Source: Cycas panzhihuaensis
Lineage: Eukaryota > Cycadophyta
DNA length: 64,000 nucleotides
Reading direction: 5' to 3'
Assembly: GCA_023213395.1 (NCBI GenBank)
Contig: CM041465.1
Location: 120,721,741-120,785,740 of the forward strand
Positions 10,204-20,034 of the stretch are shown piece by piece. Position numbers and translations under genes: made by a program. Below the pieces are notes generated by a model. It did not search any database. It had not been told where the DNA came from and worked only from the letters and a program-made list of their open reading frames with translations. Numbering within the stretch: position 1 is the stretch's first letter; every line of letters begins with the position of its first letter.

Positions 10204-10925
10204 GAGCGGATTTATATTTGACTTGTCTCTGATGAAGTATCTGGCTAATTGTGGAATGCAGTTTGGTCATGTGATCAATAAAGGAAACAACTTTCTGTTG
10301 TTCCTTTTGTTCATGCCCTGTCATAGAAGAAGGTGCAACAGGGAGAGTTCATAAGGAGCAAGTGGTTGATACCCATAGCAAACTTCGAAGGGAGATCGTC
10401 CAAGAGAAACGTGAGTTGCTCGATTATAACTGTGCTGGATATGATAAAGATGTGTGTCCCACTGTTTATTGCTACGTTGATAAATGCGAAGCGCATGTAC
10501 TAGGGTGCGATTAACCACTTCTGTTTGCCCATCAGTCTGAGGATGGAATGATGTTGAAAACTTTAGTTGACAACCAAGCATCTTCTATAGAGATTTCTAA
10601 AAATAGCTAAGAAATCAACTATCCTTATCGGAAATTATAGAAAGGAGAAGTCCATAATGAGTCCAAACATGTTGAAAAAATAAGTCTACAATGTGAAAAG
10701 CAGAAATGTTTTTTGTGCAGGGAATAAAATTGCCATTTTGAAAAATGGGCAAACAATGACAAATATGCAATCGTGACCACGTTGAGTTGTAGGAAGTCCG
10801 CTAACGAAGTCCATCGAAATAGATTCCCATGGTCCGTTGGGAACAGGAAGTGGTTGATAAAGCAACGTCGTGTTGACAATGGGACACCTGTCTTCACCTT
10901 TACAATGAAAACATTCCTCTTGATC
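10204..10925 (-). pseudogene. Gypsy G1 integrase core
   Basis: The strand-transfer core is readable in alternating frames. Near 10800 the text VPNGPWESISMDFV holds the first Asp. Near 10540 comes TSFHPQTDGQTEVVNRTL, which carries the catalytic Glu, followed by SPFEVCYGYQPLAPYEL. The second Asp block is degraded around 10600-10700. On the right the text stops at about 10925, where foreign Copia sequence begins. The zinc half of the integrase is found beyond that insert at 12470. Confidence 0.82.
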
Positions 10926-11159
10926 ACAATAATTAAGCCTAATGACTGAAAGTGTAAAAAAAAGGCTTAAAGCAGTGAGTACACAAGTACTTTTTGAGAA
11001 TCAAGAGAGTTAATGTAGAAAAAACTTTAAGTAAGCCCAGCTATAAGTTGAGAAATTAAAAACTCTCAAAGTCTTTTTCCAATTTTTCCCCACTTAAGAA
11101 ATTGTAAAAAAAACTTCAAAAGAAAATTCTTAGGAGCATAAAATATGCAAAAAAAGAAT

Positions 11160-11830
11160 CTTTGATGGAGGAGGAGGATGGCGATCTTATGATGATGAGT
11201 GGACCGTGATGATTTGGATGACAAGATGCCGGTGGCGAGCTAGATAGATGAGCGATTTGCCTCAAATCTTGGCAGGCGTGATGTGATTGGAAATGAAGGT
11301 GCTTCAAGTGGTGATGAGTTGGCAATTTGTGACGGTGGCGATAGGTGATTAGATGCTGTGTCTTGTTGTAGAGGATCGTGGCGATTACGATCAAAATTTG
11401 GCGAAAAGGTCGAGGAATGAGAGTGATGTGGCGGTCCAAAAATAGCTGCGATTGAGGAGTCGATGGATCGAGTTGGCAAGAATCTTGTTGTGCATTTGGC
11501 GATTGAGAGGACAATGAGTGATGTGGCGATCCTCGGTGAGCCCAATGCTTAGTTGGAAATCTGAACCGAGTTGGCAACTCTTGAGATGAGGTGGCGATCT
11601 TCTTCTTGTTGTGTAGTGAATGGTCGATTTGGCGGTGTGCCCGGTGGTGGAATCTCTTCAGCTAATCGTTGACAGCGGTGAGATAGCCAGCGACTAGTGA
11701 TGAGCCGGGCTGGGAGTGACAATGGACAGTCTCCTGCGATTAGTTGGCGGCTTGATGAGATGGTGGACAGCCTTCCTTCTGCCGAGTTGGCGGTCCAAAG
11801 TGTTGATCCTGGCGACTTGGCAGGTGTCCA
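11160..11830 (-). repeat. Motif-rich region with recurrent TGGCGA/TGGCGG
   Basis: Across about 650 bp the plus strand repeats TGGCGA or TGGCGG at least a dozen times (for example near 11176, 11232, 11335, 11381, 11428, 11493, 11523, 11590, 11629, 11741, 11786 and 11810) in otherwise unlike surroundings. It is GC-richer than its neighbours. The reading frames it contains are compositional and match nothing I know. It may be a degenerate short-period repeat within a Copia leader. Confidence 0.45.
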
Positions 11831-11890
11831 ATGTGACAGAGATAACAAAGAGACTAATATGCTTAAGCGAGACCATTAGCTCGATGCAAA

Positions 11891-12469
11891 TGTTGACAAT
11901 GGGCATTAGGCCACATTGATCCCAAGATCATAAATATAATCACAATACAATAAATGCATGAAAGCATGAGAGCATAAAAGCATAAACGAAATATAGGAGC
12001 AAGAGAAAATGATACCCAATATGTGGAGTTGGAATTGGTCCAACCTCCCAAGTAGAAAATAGCTTGATTAGCAAACTGATAGCATAACAATACAACTCCA
12101 ACTCTCCTCTTTTGGACAATGAGGAGAGGTCTCCTTATATAGAGTGAAATGAAAGACCTAAGGCCTTGGATGTTTGACAAGTGTCAAACATCCAAGATAC
12201 ATCACATGGATCATGAGCAAAAGTGCTTGGATCCTCACCTAAGGCCTTGGATGTTTGACAAGTGTCAAACATCCAAGATACATCACTTGGAATATTCAAA
12301 CAAGTGCATGAGGGTCCATTGACCCTTTTGTGACAACGTTGTGTCACTAGAAAGAATGTGGGTGTGCACTTTATCACTTAAGTGATAAGTCACCCCTAAA
12401 GTATAAAGTGCATATATTACATGAAAAATAAATGTACATTCACTTAACATTTAAACATAAGGTTTAACA
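11891..12469 (-). repeat. Copia LTR of the A/B/D type with duplicated palindrome
   Basis: This 579-bp repeat has TG...CA ends (plus strand TGTTGACAATG to GGTTTAACA) and is related throughout to the LTRs of A, B and D. On the minus strand a TATA box (TATATAA) is at 12134-12140. An 81-bp tandem duplication has doubled the long palindrome (12165-12196 and 12246-12277). The second palindrome TTATCACTTAAGTGATAA is at 12371-12388. Confidence 0.85.
12165..12277. promoter_or_regulatory. Doubled LTR palindrome in the G1 insert
   Basis: Two perfect 32-nt palindromes (12165-12196 and 12246-12277), with arms identical to those of LTR A, lie in an 81-bp tandem duplication just upstream of the minus-strand TATA box. 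Confidence 0.75.
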
Positions 12470-13500
12470 CGTCGTACATAGTCTTCAACTGTCTTTTGCA
12501 TAGAAGGCTAGTAAAAATATAGCTGAAGATGTTGAACAGTTTTATGCGTTCCAAAGTGTCCACCACAAGTCGAAGAATGAGCTTCTTTAATTATTTGTTG
12601 TCGCGGAGTGCCTATAGGAACACACAGACGATTCACTTTGTAGAGAAGTCTATTTTTGAGATGATAATCTAAAAAAGGCTCAAGATTGGTTTGTGTGGAT
12701 TGAGACAAAGTAGTAAGGATTGGACCAAATTGGGGATCAAAAGGAAGCAAGTGTTGCTATTCAAAATATGGGTTGAGTGTGGTATTGAGGAAGGTGGCTA
12801 AAGGTAGGGTGGGAGGTCGACTGAGGAAATTAACTACTTTGTTAGAAGCTCCTTTTTATATTTGATGACTAGTTGGAATTGTTAAGTATAAGAAGCCCAC
12901 TTAAGATGTTTGTGTTCTTCTATTTTGGATTAGGTGTTAAGAAACTGTAGTGTTTGGTGATCAGTATGAACAATGGTTTCGTTGCCAAGGAGAAAGTGTC
13001 TCCAATGACGTAGGGCTTGGATAAGGGCATAAAATTCTTTGTCATAAGTACTGTAATTGAGTTTGGATTGGGAGAAGGTTTCAAAATGACAAGCAATAAG
13101 ATGTCCTCACTGCTTAAGAACGACACCAAGGGCAAATTGGGAAGCATCAATTTCTAGTTCAAAGGGTTGAGTGAGATTTAGAAGATGAAGAATAGGTGCA
13201 GTACAGAGAGCAACTTTGAGTTTTTGGAAAGCTAATCCAGCAGAAGAGTTCCAGACAAAACTTGTGGAATTTTTGGTAAGAATGTTGAGTGGATGCACAA
13301 TGTTAGAAAAGTGACAAATGAATTTCCTAGAAAAGTTAACAGAACCAAGAAAACTTTTGAGCTCAATTAGAGTGGAAGGGGTTGGCCATTGCTGAATTAT
13401 TCAGGCCTTTTCTGGATCAACATGGATGTCGTTCTCATCAATGATGAATCCCAGATAAGAGATAGAGTTCTGTGCAAAGAAACATTTCTTGAATTTGGCT
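12470..13500 (-). pseudogene. Gypsy G1 RNaseH and integrase zinc domain
   Basis: RNaseH reads leftward from about 13240: PFELEIDASQFALGVVLKQ (first acidic residues), then LNYSTYDKEFYALIQALRHW and HTDHQTLQFL. RNaseH degrades RNA in the RNA-DNA hybrid. Past a frame slip near 12855 comes the integrase zinc domain, with H-H in EAHSSTCGGHFGTHKT; the C-C pair is cut off by the insert at 12469. Stops of all three kinds occur in the RNaseH section. Confidence 0.83.
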
Positions 13501-14171
13501 TTGAGATAATGTTGTCATAACAAAGCCATGACTGTATCGACATGATGTAGATGTGCTTCCAAATTGTCGTTGAAGACCAAGATATCATCAAGATAGATAA
13601 TGACAAATTTATCCAAATGAGGGCAAAAATTATCATTGATAAGTTGCATAAAAGTAGCAGGAGCATTAGTCAAACCGAAAGGCATGACTAACCGCTCATA
13701 AAGGCCATTTTGAGTCTTGAATGTTGTTTTCCATGTGTCCTGAGCTTTGACCCAAACTTGATTGTAGCCATAGGCCAATTCAATTTTAGTAAAATATTTG
13801 GCTCCCTTGGGATGATCTAATAAATCATCAATGCATGCCAGTGGATACTAATTTTTAACAGTGCTTTTGTTAAAAGCTCGATAGTCAATACACAAACGCC
13901 ATTCTTTATTCTTTTTTGACATGAGAATTGTAGGTGAACCACAAGGAGAACAGTTGGGTTGAATTTTACCTTCATCAATCAGCTGAGCCAATTGGTGCTC
14001 CAATTTACCATGAGTGAGAGGAGTGGTGCGATATGGAGCTTGATTGTGAAGTGGAGAACCTAGAACAAGATTAATAGAATGTTGCATAGCATGTATGGGA
14101 GGTAGTCCCTTAGGTTGTACAAAAACATCAGAGTATACATCTAAAAGAAATTTTTTTGCTTTAGGAGGCAT
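13500..14171 (-). pseudogene. Gypsy G1 reverse transcriptase
   Basis: RT runs leftward in one frame: GSPLHNQAPYRTTPL, then KNKEWRLCIDYRAFNK (about 13880), AYGYNQVWVKAQDTWKTTF, ERLVMPFGLTNAPATF and the catalytic YLDD at 13584-13595, all with key residues present. A TAG at 13848 falls after TVKN and is the main interruption. Family-typical order and spacing identify Gypsy RT with high confidence. Confidence 0.92.
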
Positions 14172-14359
14172 TTTAGTACAATTTTCCTTTTCTGCTTATT
14201 GGATTTCATAAAGTACCATTTGCTTAGAGGTGTTAGCAAGTTTGACTGCAGGATTGCCTATGATGACAACCAAGGATGGAGAAGCACTATCTGCAAAAGT
14301 TAGTTTATATGCCTTCCCATTTTTATGTAGTGTATAGGTGTTATGATATCCATCATATA

Positions 14360-14690
14360 ATGTCCGTCAATCATGTTGATAAGGGCGTCCCAAGAGAATG
14401 TCGTTGCAATCCATAAGAGTCACATCACAATCGATTGTATCCAAAAATGGTGGAATAGCAAAAGTAACAATGCACATTTTGTCGACTATCGTTGTATGAC
14501 CATTGGTTGTTAACCACTGAAGAGTATAAGGCTTAGAGTGTGGCTTGGTCACCAATTGTAAAGAATCCACTAATCTTTGGGAGATCAAGTTCTTCATGCT
14601 TCCATCAATGATACAGAGAGCCAAGTGGTCCTTAATTTGACAATTCTGTGTGAAATCTCTCTCTCTAAGAAGCAAAATATTCAGTGGTCA
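14360..14690 (-). pseudogene. Gypsy G1 aspartic protease
   Basis: LALCIIDGSMKNLISQRLV contains the D-G-S site, followed by QWLTTNGHTTIVDKM and DCNDILLGRPYQHD, the second conserved Gypsy protease block. It lies between the gag knuckle and RT as expected. Confidence 0.82.
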
Positions 14691-14754
14691 TCATCACAAG
14701 ATGTGGATTTGAAGCTTGCAAATTAGAGACCTCTATGACGTCAGTGGATTCCAT

Positions 14755-15500
14755 TGGTGCCTAATGTTCAGCGATCAAGGTGCAAGATTTATGTTGTGCT
14801 CGACATTCAACAGCTGCATGGCCTTGGCTCTTGTGAAAAGAACAATATTTTGTATTAACCGTCTGCAGCACATTAAATTCTTTGGAAGTTGAGGCAGATG
14901 ATAGAGATGGCCGTGGTCTTCGTTGCAACTTGTTTTCAATTTTGAGAGCAAATTGATAAGCAACTTCAAGTGTAGGAATTTGAAGAAGATCCATTTCACG
15001 TTGCAAAGATGAAAGGAGTCCTCCAATAAATTTCAATTTGAGAATGTGGTTAGGGTCAAAGACTTCTAACCAGATAGAAAGTTTGACAAACTCATCAATT
15101 TATTGTTGAACTGTTTGGTCTGCAACTTGTTAGAGATGAAGCCAACATGTAGTGAGTCCATCAATGTATCCCAAAGGATAGAACTGACTACGAACAACAT
15201 TTTTGAATTCTGCCCATGAAATAAGTGGTTTATCACGGGAGTAAACTTGCCACCATGTTAAGGCCTGCTTCGCCATATGTACTTCAACAACCATTATTCT
15301 TTGTGCTTCCGTGAATTGCTGTGTCTTGAAATAGGCTTCTAGACTTTGAAGCCATGCATCTAATTTATCTGTGTTCATTGTACCTTCAAAAAGTGAAATA
15401 TTGATTTTAGCATCCAATTTGAATGGAGATGATTGAATCAGAATGATTGTTGGGATGTTTTGTTGGTGCAAGATTTGTTGAAACATGGTCATCATGTTGA
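14755..15500 (-). pseudogene. Gypsy G1 gag
   Basis: The capsid part (15495 to 15130) carries the Gypsy gag signature: FEGTMNTDKLDAWLQSLEAY, then ALTWWQVY and SWAEFKNVVRSQFYPLGY. It runs through a stop into VFDPNHILKLKFIGGL and KIENKLQRRPRP. The RNA-binding knuckle YCSFHKSQGHAAVEC has ligands C-H-H-C instead of C-C-H-C, a form common in this Gypsy group. In-frame stops separate the parts. Confidence 0.85.
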
Positions 15501-16414
15501 TGACTAAAGTTTGCTAAAAAGTTTGAGCATCCTGACGTTGATCATGAAGCTCTTGTGTTAAGAGTTCAATGATGTTAGGATATGATTGATCCTCTTGATA
15601 AAGAGACGTGATTTTATACGGGGTATGCTTGCCTATGAAAAGGGCTTATGGCAATATGCTCAAAAAACTGCAAATGTAAATTTGTATGGGGTACGTCTGC
15701 CTGTGGAGAGGGCTTATGGCAATATACCCTTCTTTTTTTGTTTTTTTTTAATCTATGTATGGATGTGTGGAGCCCAAAAGACTTGAGAATATGAAAGTAC
15801 AAGTTTTTTCCTGACAAAAAAAAAAACTTGAAAGTATGATTTAAATGACGACAAGATGGTCGCATTTAAAATGTCTGATAAAAATGAAAGTGGGTCTCAA
15901 GTGAAAGGTTTTTGAGATGCCTATCCAAATCTATAGTCAGTTTTTTATTTAATTGTCTCATTTTGTAGACATTCACGTTTAAAGGAATTTCAACGGTTAT
16001 GGTTTCAAAGATATTTTTGCTCATTTAAAAAAAAAATACTGAATTTAATGTAGCAAATGTCTACTCAAATGATAGATCTATTCATTACGAAGATTTTAAG
16101 ACCAATTTGAAAGAATTTGCCTGAGTTTTTGAAGAGAAATCTACAGTTGAATCTTTAAACCCGCGCCCCTCGTTTTTCTTCAATTTCTCGATTTTTGAGT
16201 GAGATTTTGGCTTTGGTCCTTTGGAGAAGTTTGTTGTTCGTACTATTGCGCACCTACTGGTGAAATTTCATCAATTTGTGAGCACCTTTCTTCTTCTTTT
16301 TTTCTCTATACAATTCCCTCTGTTGTTCGCATGGTTGTCTGTACTCTTTTGTAACGTCTAAAAAATTTTTTCTGGATCTTCTTCAAGCAATTAACTTGGT
16401 TCTAATACCAAAAT
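15501..16414 (-). other. Leader and primer-binding site of Gypsy G1
   Basis: The leader is AT-rich with no reading frame of note. It holds a 42-43-bp direct repeat (15615-15657 and 15684-15725, sharing AGGGCTTATGGCAATAT). Next to the 5' LTR, after a 4-nt spacer, the minus strand reads TGGTATTAGAACC (16398-16410), a variant of the initiator-Met tRNA complement. Confidence 0.65.
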
Positions 16415-16795
16415 TGATATGATTAATGATTTGCCCTCCTTGCTTTGTGCACAAAATTTCCTTGGAAAATAAGAACCTTCAGGCCCCAAAGTTTTCTCAA
16501 GAAGTCAAGACGTGAATTAGGCTAGAGGAAGTGGTAAGAATGACTGTCTTCTTCTCTTTTTCATTGATTCCTTTGAAAAGTTGTACATATTTATACAAAC
16601 TCAAGTTAGTTTGTATGTGGGACACACTGGCGTTCTATGCAAGACATGTGTCACCTGTGTACCTAATTAATAATTAGGTACCCTAAGTATCTTTTACAAT
16701 GTTATGTATGTCTAATTGATAATTAGGTATCCTAAGTATCCTTTTTACAATGTCACTTAGAAAATAAGACTAGGACTATACATAAATACTTATCA
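16415..16795 (-). repeat. 5' LTR of Gypsy G1
   Basis: This 381-bp copy pairs with 9393-9728. It is longer mainly because of an internal tandem duplication at about 16670-16755 of the block TAATTAGGTA..CCTAAGTATCCTTTTTACAATGT. The right end TATCA abuts the resumed Copia C coding sequence at 16796. Confidence 0.9.
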
Positions 16796-18690
16796 AAGAT
16801 GCATACTTCACGAGATGTCGTCTTTGCAGAAGATAATCGAGAGATAGAATTCAATTCCCTTCCACTCTCCCTTGATAAAGGAAAAGCAATCATTGACGAA
16901 TCAATCGTTGAGGAATCTGTCCCCTCAACATCTTCCACACCTTATCCTTCATTAGCACCTGCTTCGTCTTCCTTCATTAAGTCTTGCAAGTTCTTAAGAA
17001 ATTTAGCACTCAGAACCATCACAGAAAAATGAAGTAACATCGACGAAGAAGCTACCTAGATGGTATTTACAAACTATTGCAGGTTCACAAATTATTGAAG
17101 GCAAACAACCATCTAAAATGCGGCCACCAGCCACTATAAACTATGCACTTATGGTTGAAGTGCTTAGTACTATTAAGCCTTCCACTTTTGAGGAGCATTA
17201 TATAGATGAAAAGTGGCAGGCTGCCACGGATGATGAGATCCACTCTATTTATCAAAATGATACATGGGACTTGGTTGAATTGCCACTTGGCAAATAAGCC
17301 ATTAGTTGTAAGTGGATCTATAAGATTAAGTATAAATCTGATGGCATTATTAAGCGATATAAGGCTTAGCTAGTTGTAAAAGGTTTCAAATAACAGGAAG
17401 GCATCGACTCCAACGAGACATTTGCACCAGTTGCGAATATGAACACCATCAGAATAGTAATGGCCTTAACTGCTCAATACAAGTGGCCATTGTACCAAAT
17501 GGATATCAAAAGCGCCTTTCTCAACAACAATTTGACTGAGGAGGTATATTTCAGTCGGCAATGAGCATCTTGTTTTTCACCTTAAAAAGGCCTTGTATGG
17601 TCTGAAATAGGTGCCATGTGCTTGGTATTTGAAGATCGATGATTACTTTCTTAAGCATAATTTTCATCAATCTACATCTGACTCAAACTTGTATATCAAG
17701 GTTCAACACTAGCACATCACTCTTGTTGTACTTTATGTTGATGATTTGATCATTACAGGCAATGATGCATATTTGATAGAAAGTCTTCAAGGGGATCTAA
17801 AGAGAAGTTTTGAGATGACAGATCTCGGACTTATTCATTACTTTCTCGGCATGGAAGTGTGGCAACGACTAGGTCACATTTTCATCTCCCAAGCCAAGTA
17901 CACTTAGGACATTTTGCAGCGATTCAGAATGGAAGACTGCAAATCATCACCAACCGCTATGGAGACATGCACCAAACTATTGATGAATGAAAAAGCAAAA
18001 CCTGTTGATTCTACCCTTTTTAGACAACTAGTGGGTAGTCTCATTTACTTGACTAATACTTGACCTGACATATCATATGCAGCTGGAATTTGTTCCAAAT
18101 TTATGATAAATCCCAATCAACGACACTAGAATGTTGCAAATTGGATTCTCAGATGCCTCAAAGGTATGTTATAGTATGGTCTCCAGTACACACGTAATGA
18201 GAACTTCACATTAGAAGAATTCTCAGATTCAAATTGGGCTAGATGCCAAGATAGCCGAAAATCTACCTCAGGTTATTGTTTTAACCTTGAGTCTGCTATT
18301 GTTTCATGGAGTTTCAAAAACCAACCAAATGTTATGCTTTTCTCCACTGAAGTAGAATACAAAGTTGTTGTCAGCGTAGCATGAGAGGCTATTTGGCTCA
18401 GGTAGATTCTTGGAGAGCTTGGACATGAGCCAACACTTCCAACACCTTTATATCGTGAAAATCAAAGTGTTCTCAAGATAGCCAAGAATCCAATATTTCA
18501 TGCACCAACCAAGCATATTGAAGTCCATCACCACTTTATCAAAGAACATGTGCAGCAAGGTGAAATTAACCTCATTTACAAGCCAACCAATTAACAATTA
18601 GTCAACATCTTCACTAGACCACTTGGCAGAGAGAAGTTCGAGCACTTCAGAAATGACCTTGACATTCGACTTAATGCTGTATACATTCAG
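16796..18690 (+). pseudogene. Copia C integrase tail, RT and RNaseH
   Basis: Coding resumes with MHTSRDVVFAEDNRE. RT starts near 17170: [59 protein letters not shown] at 17734-17745, then LTNT and PDISYAAGIC. RNaseH follows with SGYCFNLESAIVSW, ILGELGHEP, NQSVLKIAKNPIFHAPTK and the terminal NIFTRPLGREKFEHFRNDL. At least nine in-frame stops (TAG, TAA, TGA) and a deletion near 17555 mark a dead copy. In RNaseH the usual CDNQS reads RENQS, so the conserved Asp is gone. Confidence 0.9.
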
Positions 18691-18696
18691 GGGGGG

Positions 18697-19190
18697 TGTT
18701 AAAACCTTCATGTCCTAAGCATTAAGTCTTGACCTTGTACATTTGTATTTTTATCACTTTAGGCTTTATGCTAAAGTGATCTTTTGTTTTATTTTTAAAT
18801 TGTCTTTTGTCTTTTGTGGCTTTTCCACATGTGCTTAGTGGAAAGTTAACTTTGGATGGCTACACTTGTCACCATCCTAATCCTTGTGGAAAGTAGAGTT
18901 TCATTCAGACTTTTCTTGTACTTTTGATCAGTGACGTGTCTAAATCCTGATCATTGAAACTCCTTTATAAGGAGCCCTACTTTCCTTGTTTTGTCATGTA
19001 GTAATCTTGGAGTCAATATTATGTTGTTATAGCTTTTCTTATAAGTTGAGTTTGAGATTAATTCTCCTCCCTATTATTCTCATGTTATGTAGTCCATGTT
19101 TCTATCAATCAAGTATTATCTTTTATGATGTATGTGTCCTATCCTGTTCCTCAAATAGATCCTGTGGCATCTTCATTTCTCTTCCTTTCA
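18697..19190 (+). repeat. 3' LTR of Copia C
   Basis: A 494-bp repeat, TGTTAAAACC...CCTTTCA, follows the purine tract CAGGGGGG (18689-18696). It has a TATA-like TTTATAAG near 18964. It carries imperfect versions of both LTR palindromes seen in the A/B/D group: a stem-loop at 18753-18780 and an 11-bp-arm hairpin with two mismatches around ACACTTGT at 18854-18877. The next five bases are ACTAA; the partner flank is outside the window. Confidence 0.88.
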
Positions 19191-19717
19191 ACTAAGAGAG
19201 GTATGAGGTGGTATTTGACATCAAATTTAAAGGTATGTGGCACATGTTGAATTATGAGGAATCGATTTGATTATATGATGGCAATTTAAAGTATGAAGCA
19301 AAGGCAAAAGAAAGGGCATGTGGTATTTGGACAAAGAACAGATATTATTGATGTATGGTTTCATTATGGCATGAAATGAGATGTGACATTTATGAGGGCA
19401 TCATTATTATAAAGGGCATACTTGAAGCAATTAATTTTATGGCATATTAAACATTAGAATGTGGCAAATGATGACATGATTAGACATTGAGGTGTATGGC
19501 TGTTACATTATGGATATAAATATATTAGTGAACATCAACAACCAAAGTTATCAATTTTAGGGCCGTTTCCACTACCAAACTATATTTTTCTCTACTATGT
19601 TTGCCACGATGGATGGAGAAGCTTCCATATGTGAGGGGACTCGTTAATCCTTCTATTCGGTTCACATTTAATGTAAGATTTTTTGGTGATAGTGCACCTT
19701 TTGTCTGATAAAGAGTA
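19191..19717. other. No recognisable feature
   Basis: AT-rich sequence between Copia C and the TRIM-like element, rich in GGCAT/GGCA words. No coding or structural signal seen. Confidence 0.4.
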
Positions 19718-20029
19718 TGTGACTTGCTGTTACACCAAAAGCCTCGGGGTGATTTGGGAAGAGGACTCCTCGGCAAGTGAACCAGCCATAGTCCAACACT
19801 CCCCCGTGACGAGGAGGCCGCCATAGCACATATCGCCTATGATACAATTCCACCTGAATTGGGGGTGCAAGGGAACCCCATCGGGGAAAGGGGCTTTGTC
19901 TGGCATATGCGCGGGATTTGAACCTTGAACTTGGGCTCTAATACCACTTGTGACTTGCCGTTACACCAAAAGCCCCGAGGTGATTTGGGAAGAGGACTCC
20001 TCGGCAAGTGAACCAGCCATAGTCCAACA
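19718..20029 (-). mobile_element. Complete TRIM-like miniature LTR retrotransposon
   Basis: Two 81-bp direct repeats (19718-19798 and 19949-20029) have TG...CA ends and differ at only three positions. They are flanked by a perfect 5-bp duplication GAGTA (19713-19717 and 20030-20034). Read on the minus strand, TGGTATTAGAGC (19935-19946) follows the 5' LTR after 2 nt and is an initiator-Met-type primer site. A purine tract CACGGGGGAG (19799-19808) precedes the 3' LTR. The 150-bp interior codes for nothing. At 312 bp it is a terminal-repeat retrotransposon in miniature, dependent on another element's proteins. It is clearly GC-richer than its surroundings. Confidence 0.9.
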
Positions 20030-20034
20030 GAGTA

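Larger units (their letters stand above)
10926..12469 (-). mobile_element. Partial Copia insert inside G1 (5' LTR plus leader)
   Basis: G1 integrase is interrupted between its zinc domain (ends ...VEDYVRR at 12470) and the next conserved Cys pair (10924). The inserted piece has a minus-strand LTR on the right (11891-12469) and about 960 bp of non-coding, relatively GC-rich sequence on the left. That arrangement fits a 5' LTR followed by its leader, with gag-pol and the second LTR lost. No target duplication is visible (GCAAA against CGTCG), in line with deletion after insertion. Confidence 0.65.
9393..16795 (-). mobile_element. Gypsy G1 (chromovirus-like) inserted in Copia C
   Basis: A complete minus-strand Gypsy element with both LTRs (3' LTR at left, 5' LTR at right), primer site, gag, protease, RT, RNaseH, integrase and a chromodomain-like tail. 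RT before integrase plus HPQTDGQTEVVNRTL place it with chromovirus-type Gypsy. The pol frame holds TAG, TGA and TAA stops, so it is an old copy. The flanks share AAAATG / AAGATG and Copia C's coding text resumes, but the exact 5-bp target copy is ambiguous. An internal 1.5-kb Copia insert splits the integrase. Confidence 0.9.
4340..19190 (+). mobile_element. Copia C, host of nested insertions
   Basis: C is a plus-strand Copia of about 7.4 kb of its own sequence, spread over 14.9 kb. Order: 27-bp 5' LTR remnant, primer site, 2.8-kb leader, gag, protease, integrase, RT, RNaseH, purine tract and a full 494-bp 3' LTR. Its 5' LTR was cut by B' and its integrase tail by Gypsy G1 (9393-16795). Across G1 the coding text continues: the part before ends in a Gly-Lys-Met stretch and the part after resumes MHTSRDVVFAED, a conserved Copia block. 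Confidence 0.88.

Noticed and set aside
11116-11577. A 153-codon minus-strand reading frame rich in His, Ser and Pro.
   Set aside because: The residues reflect the TGGCGA-type repeated words of the region; no domain, and overlapping frames on both strands look equally open.
19525-19853. Minus-strand frames over the TRIM-like element.
   Set aside because: They run across LTR and flank and are explained by the local GC content; TRIMs do not code.
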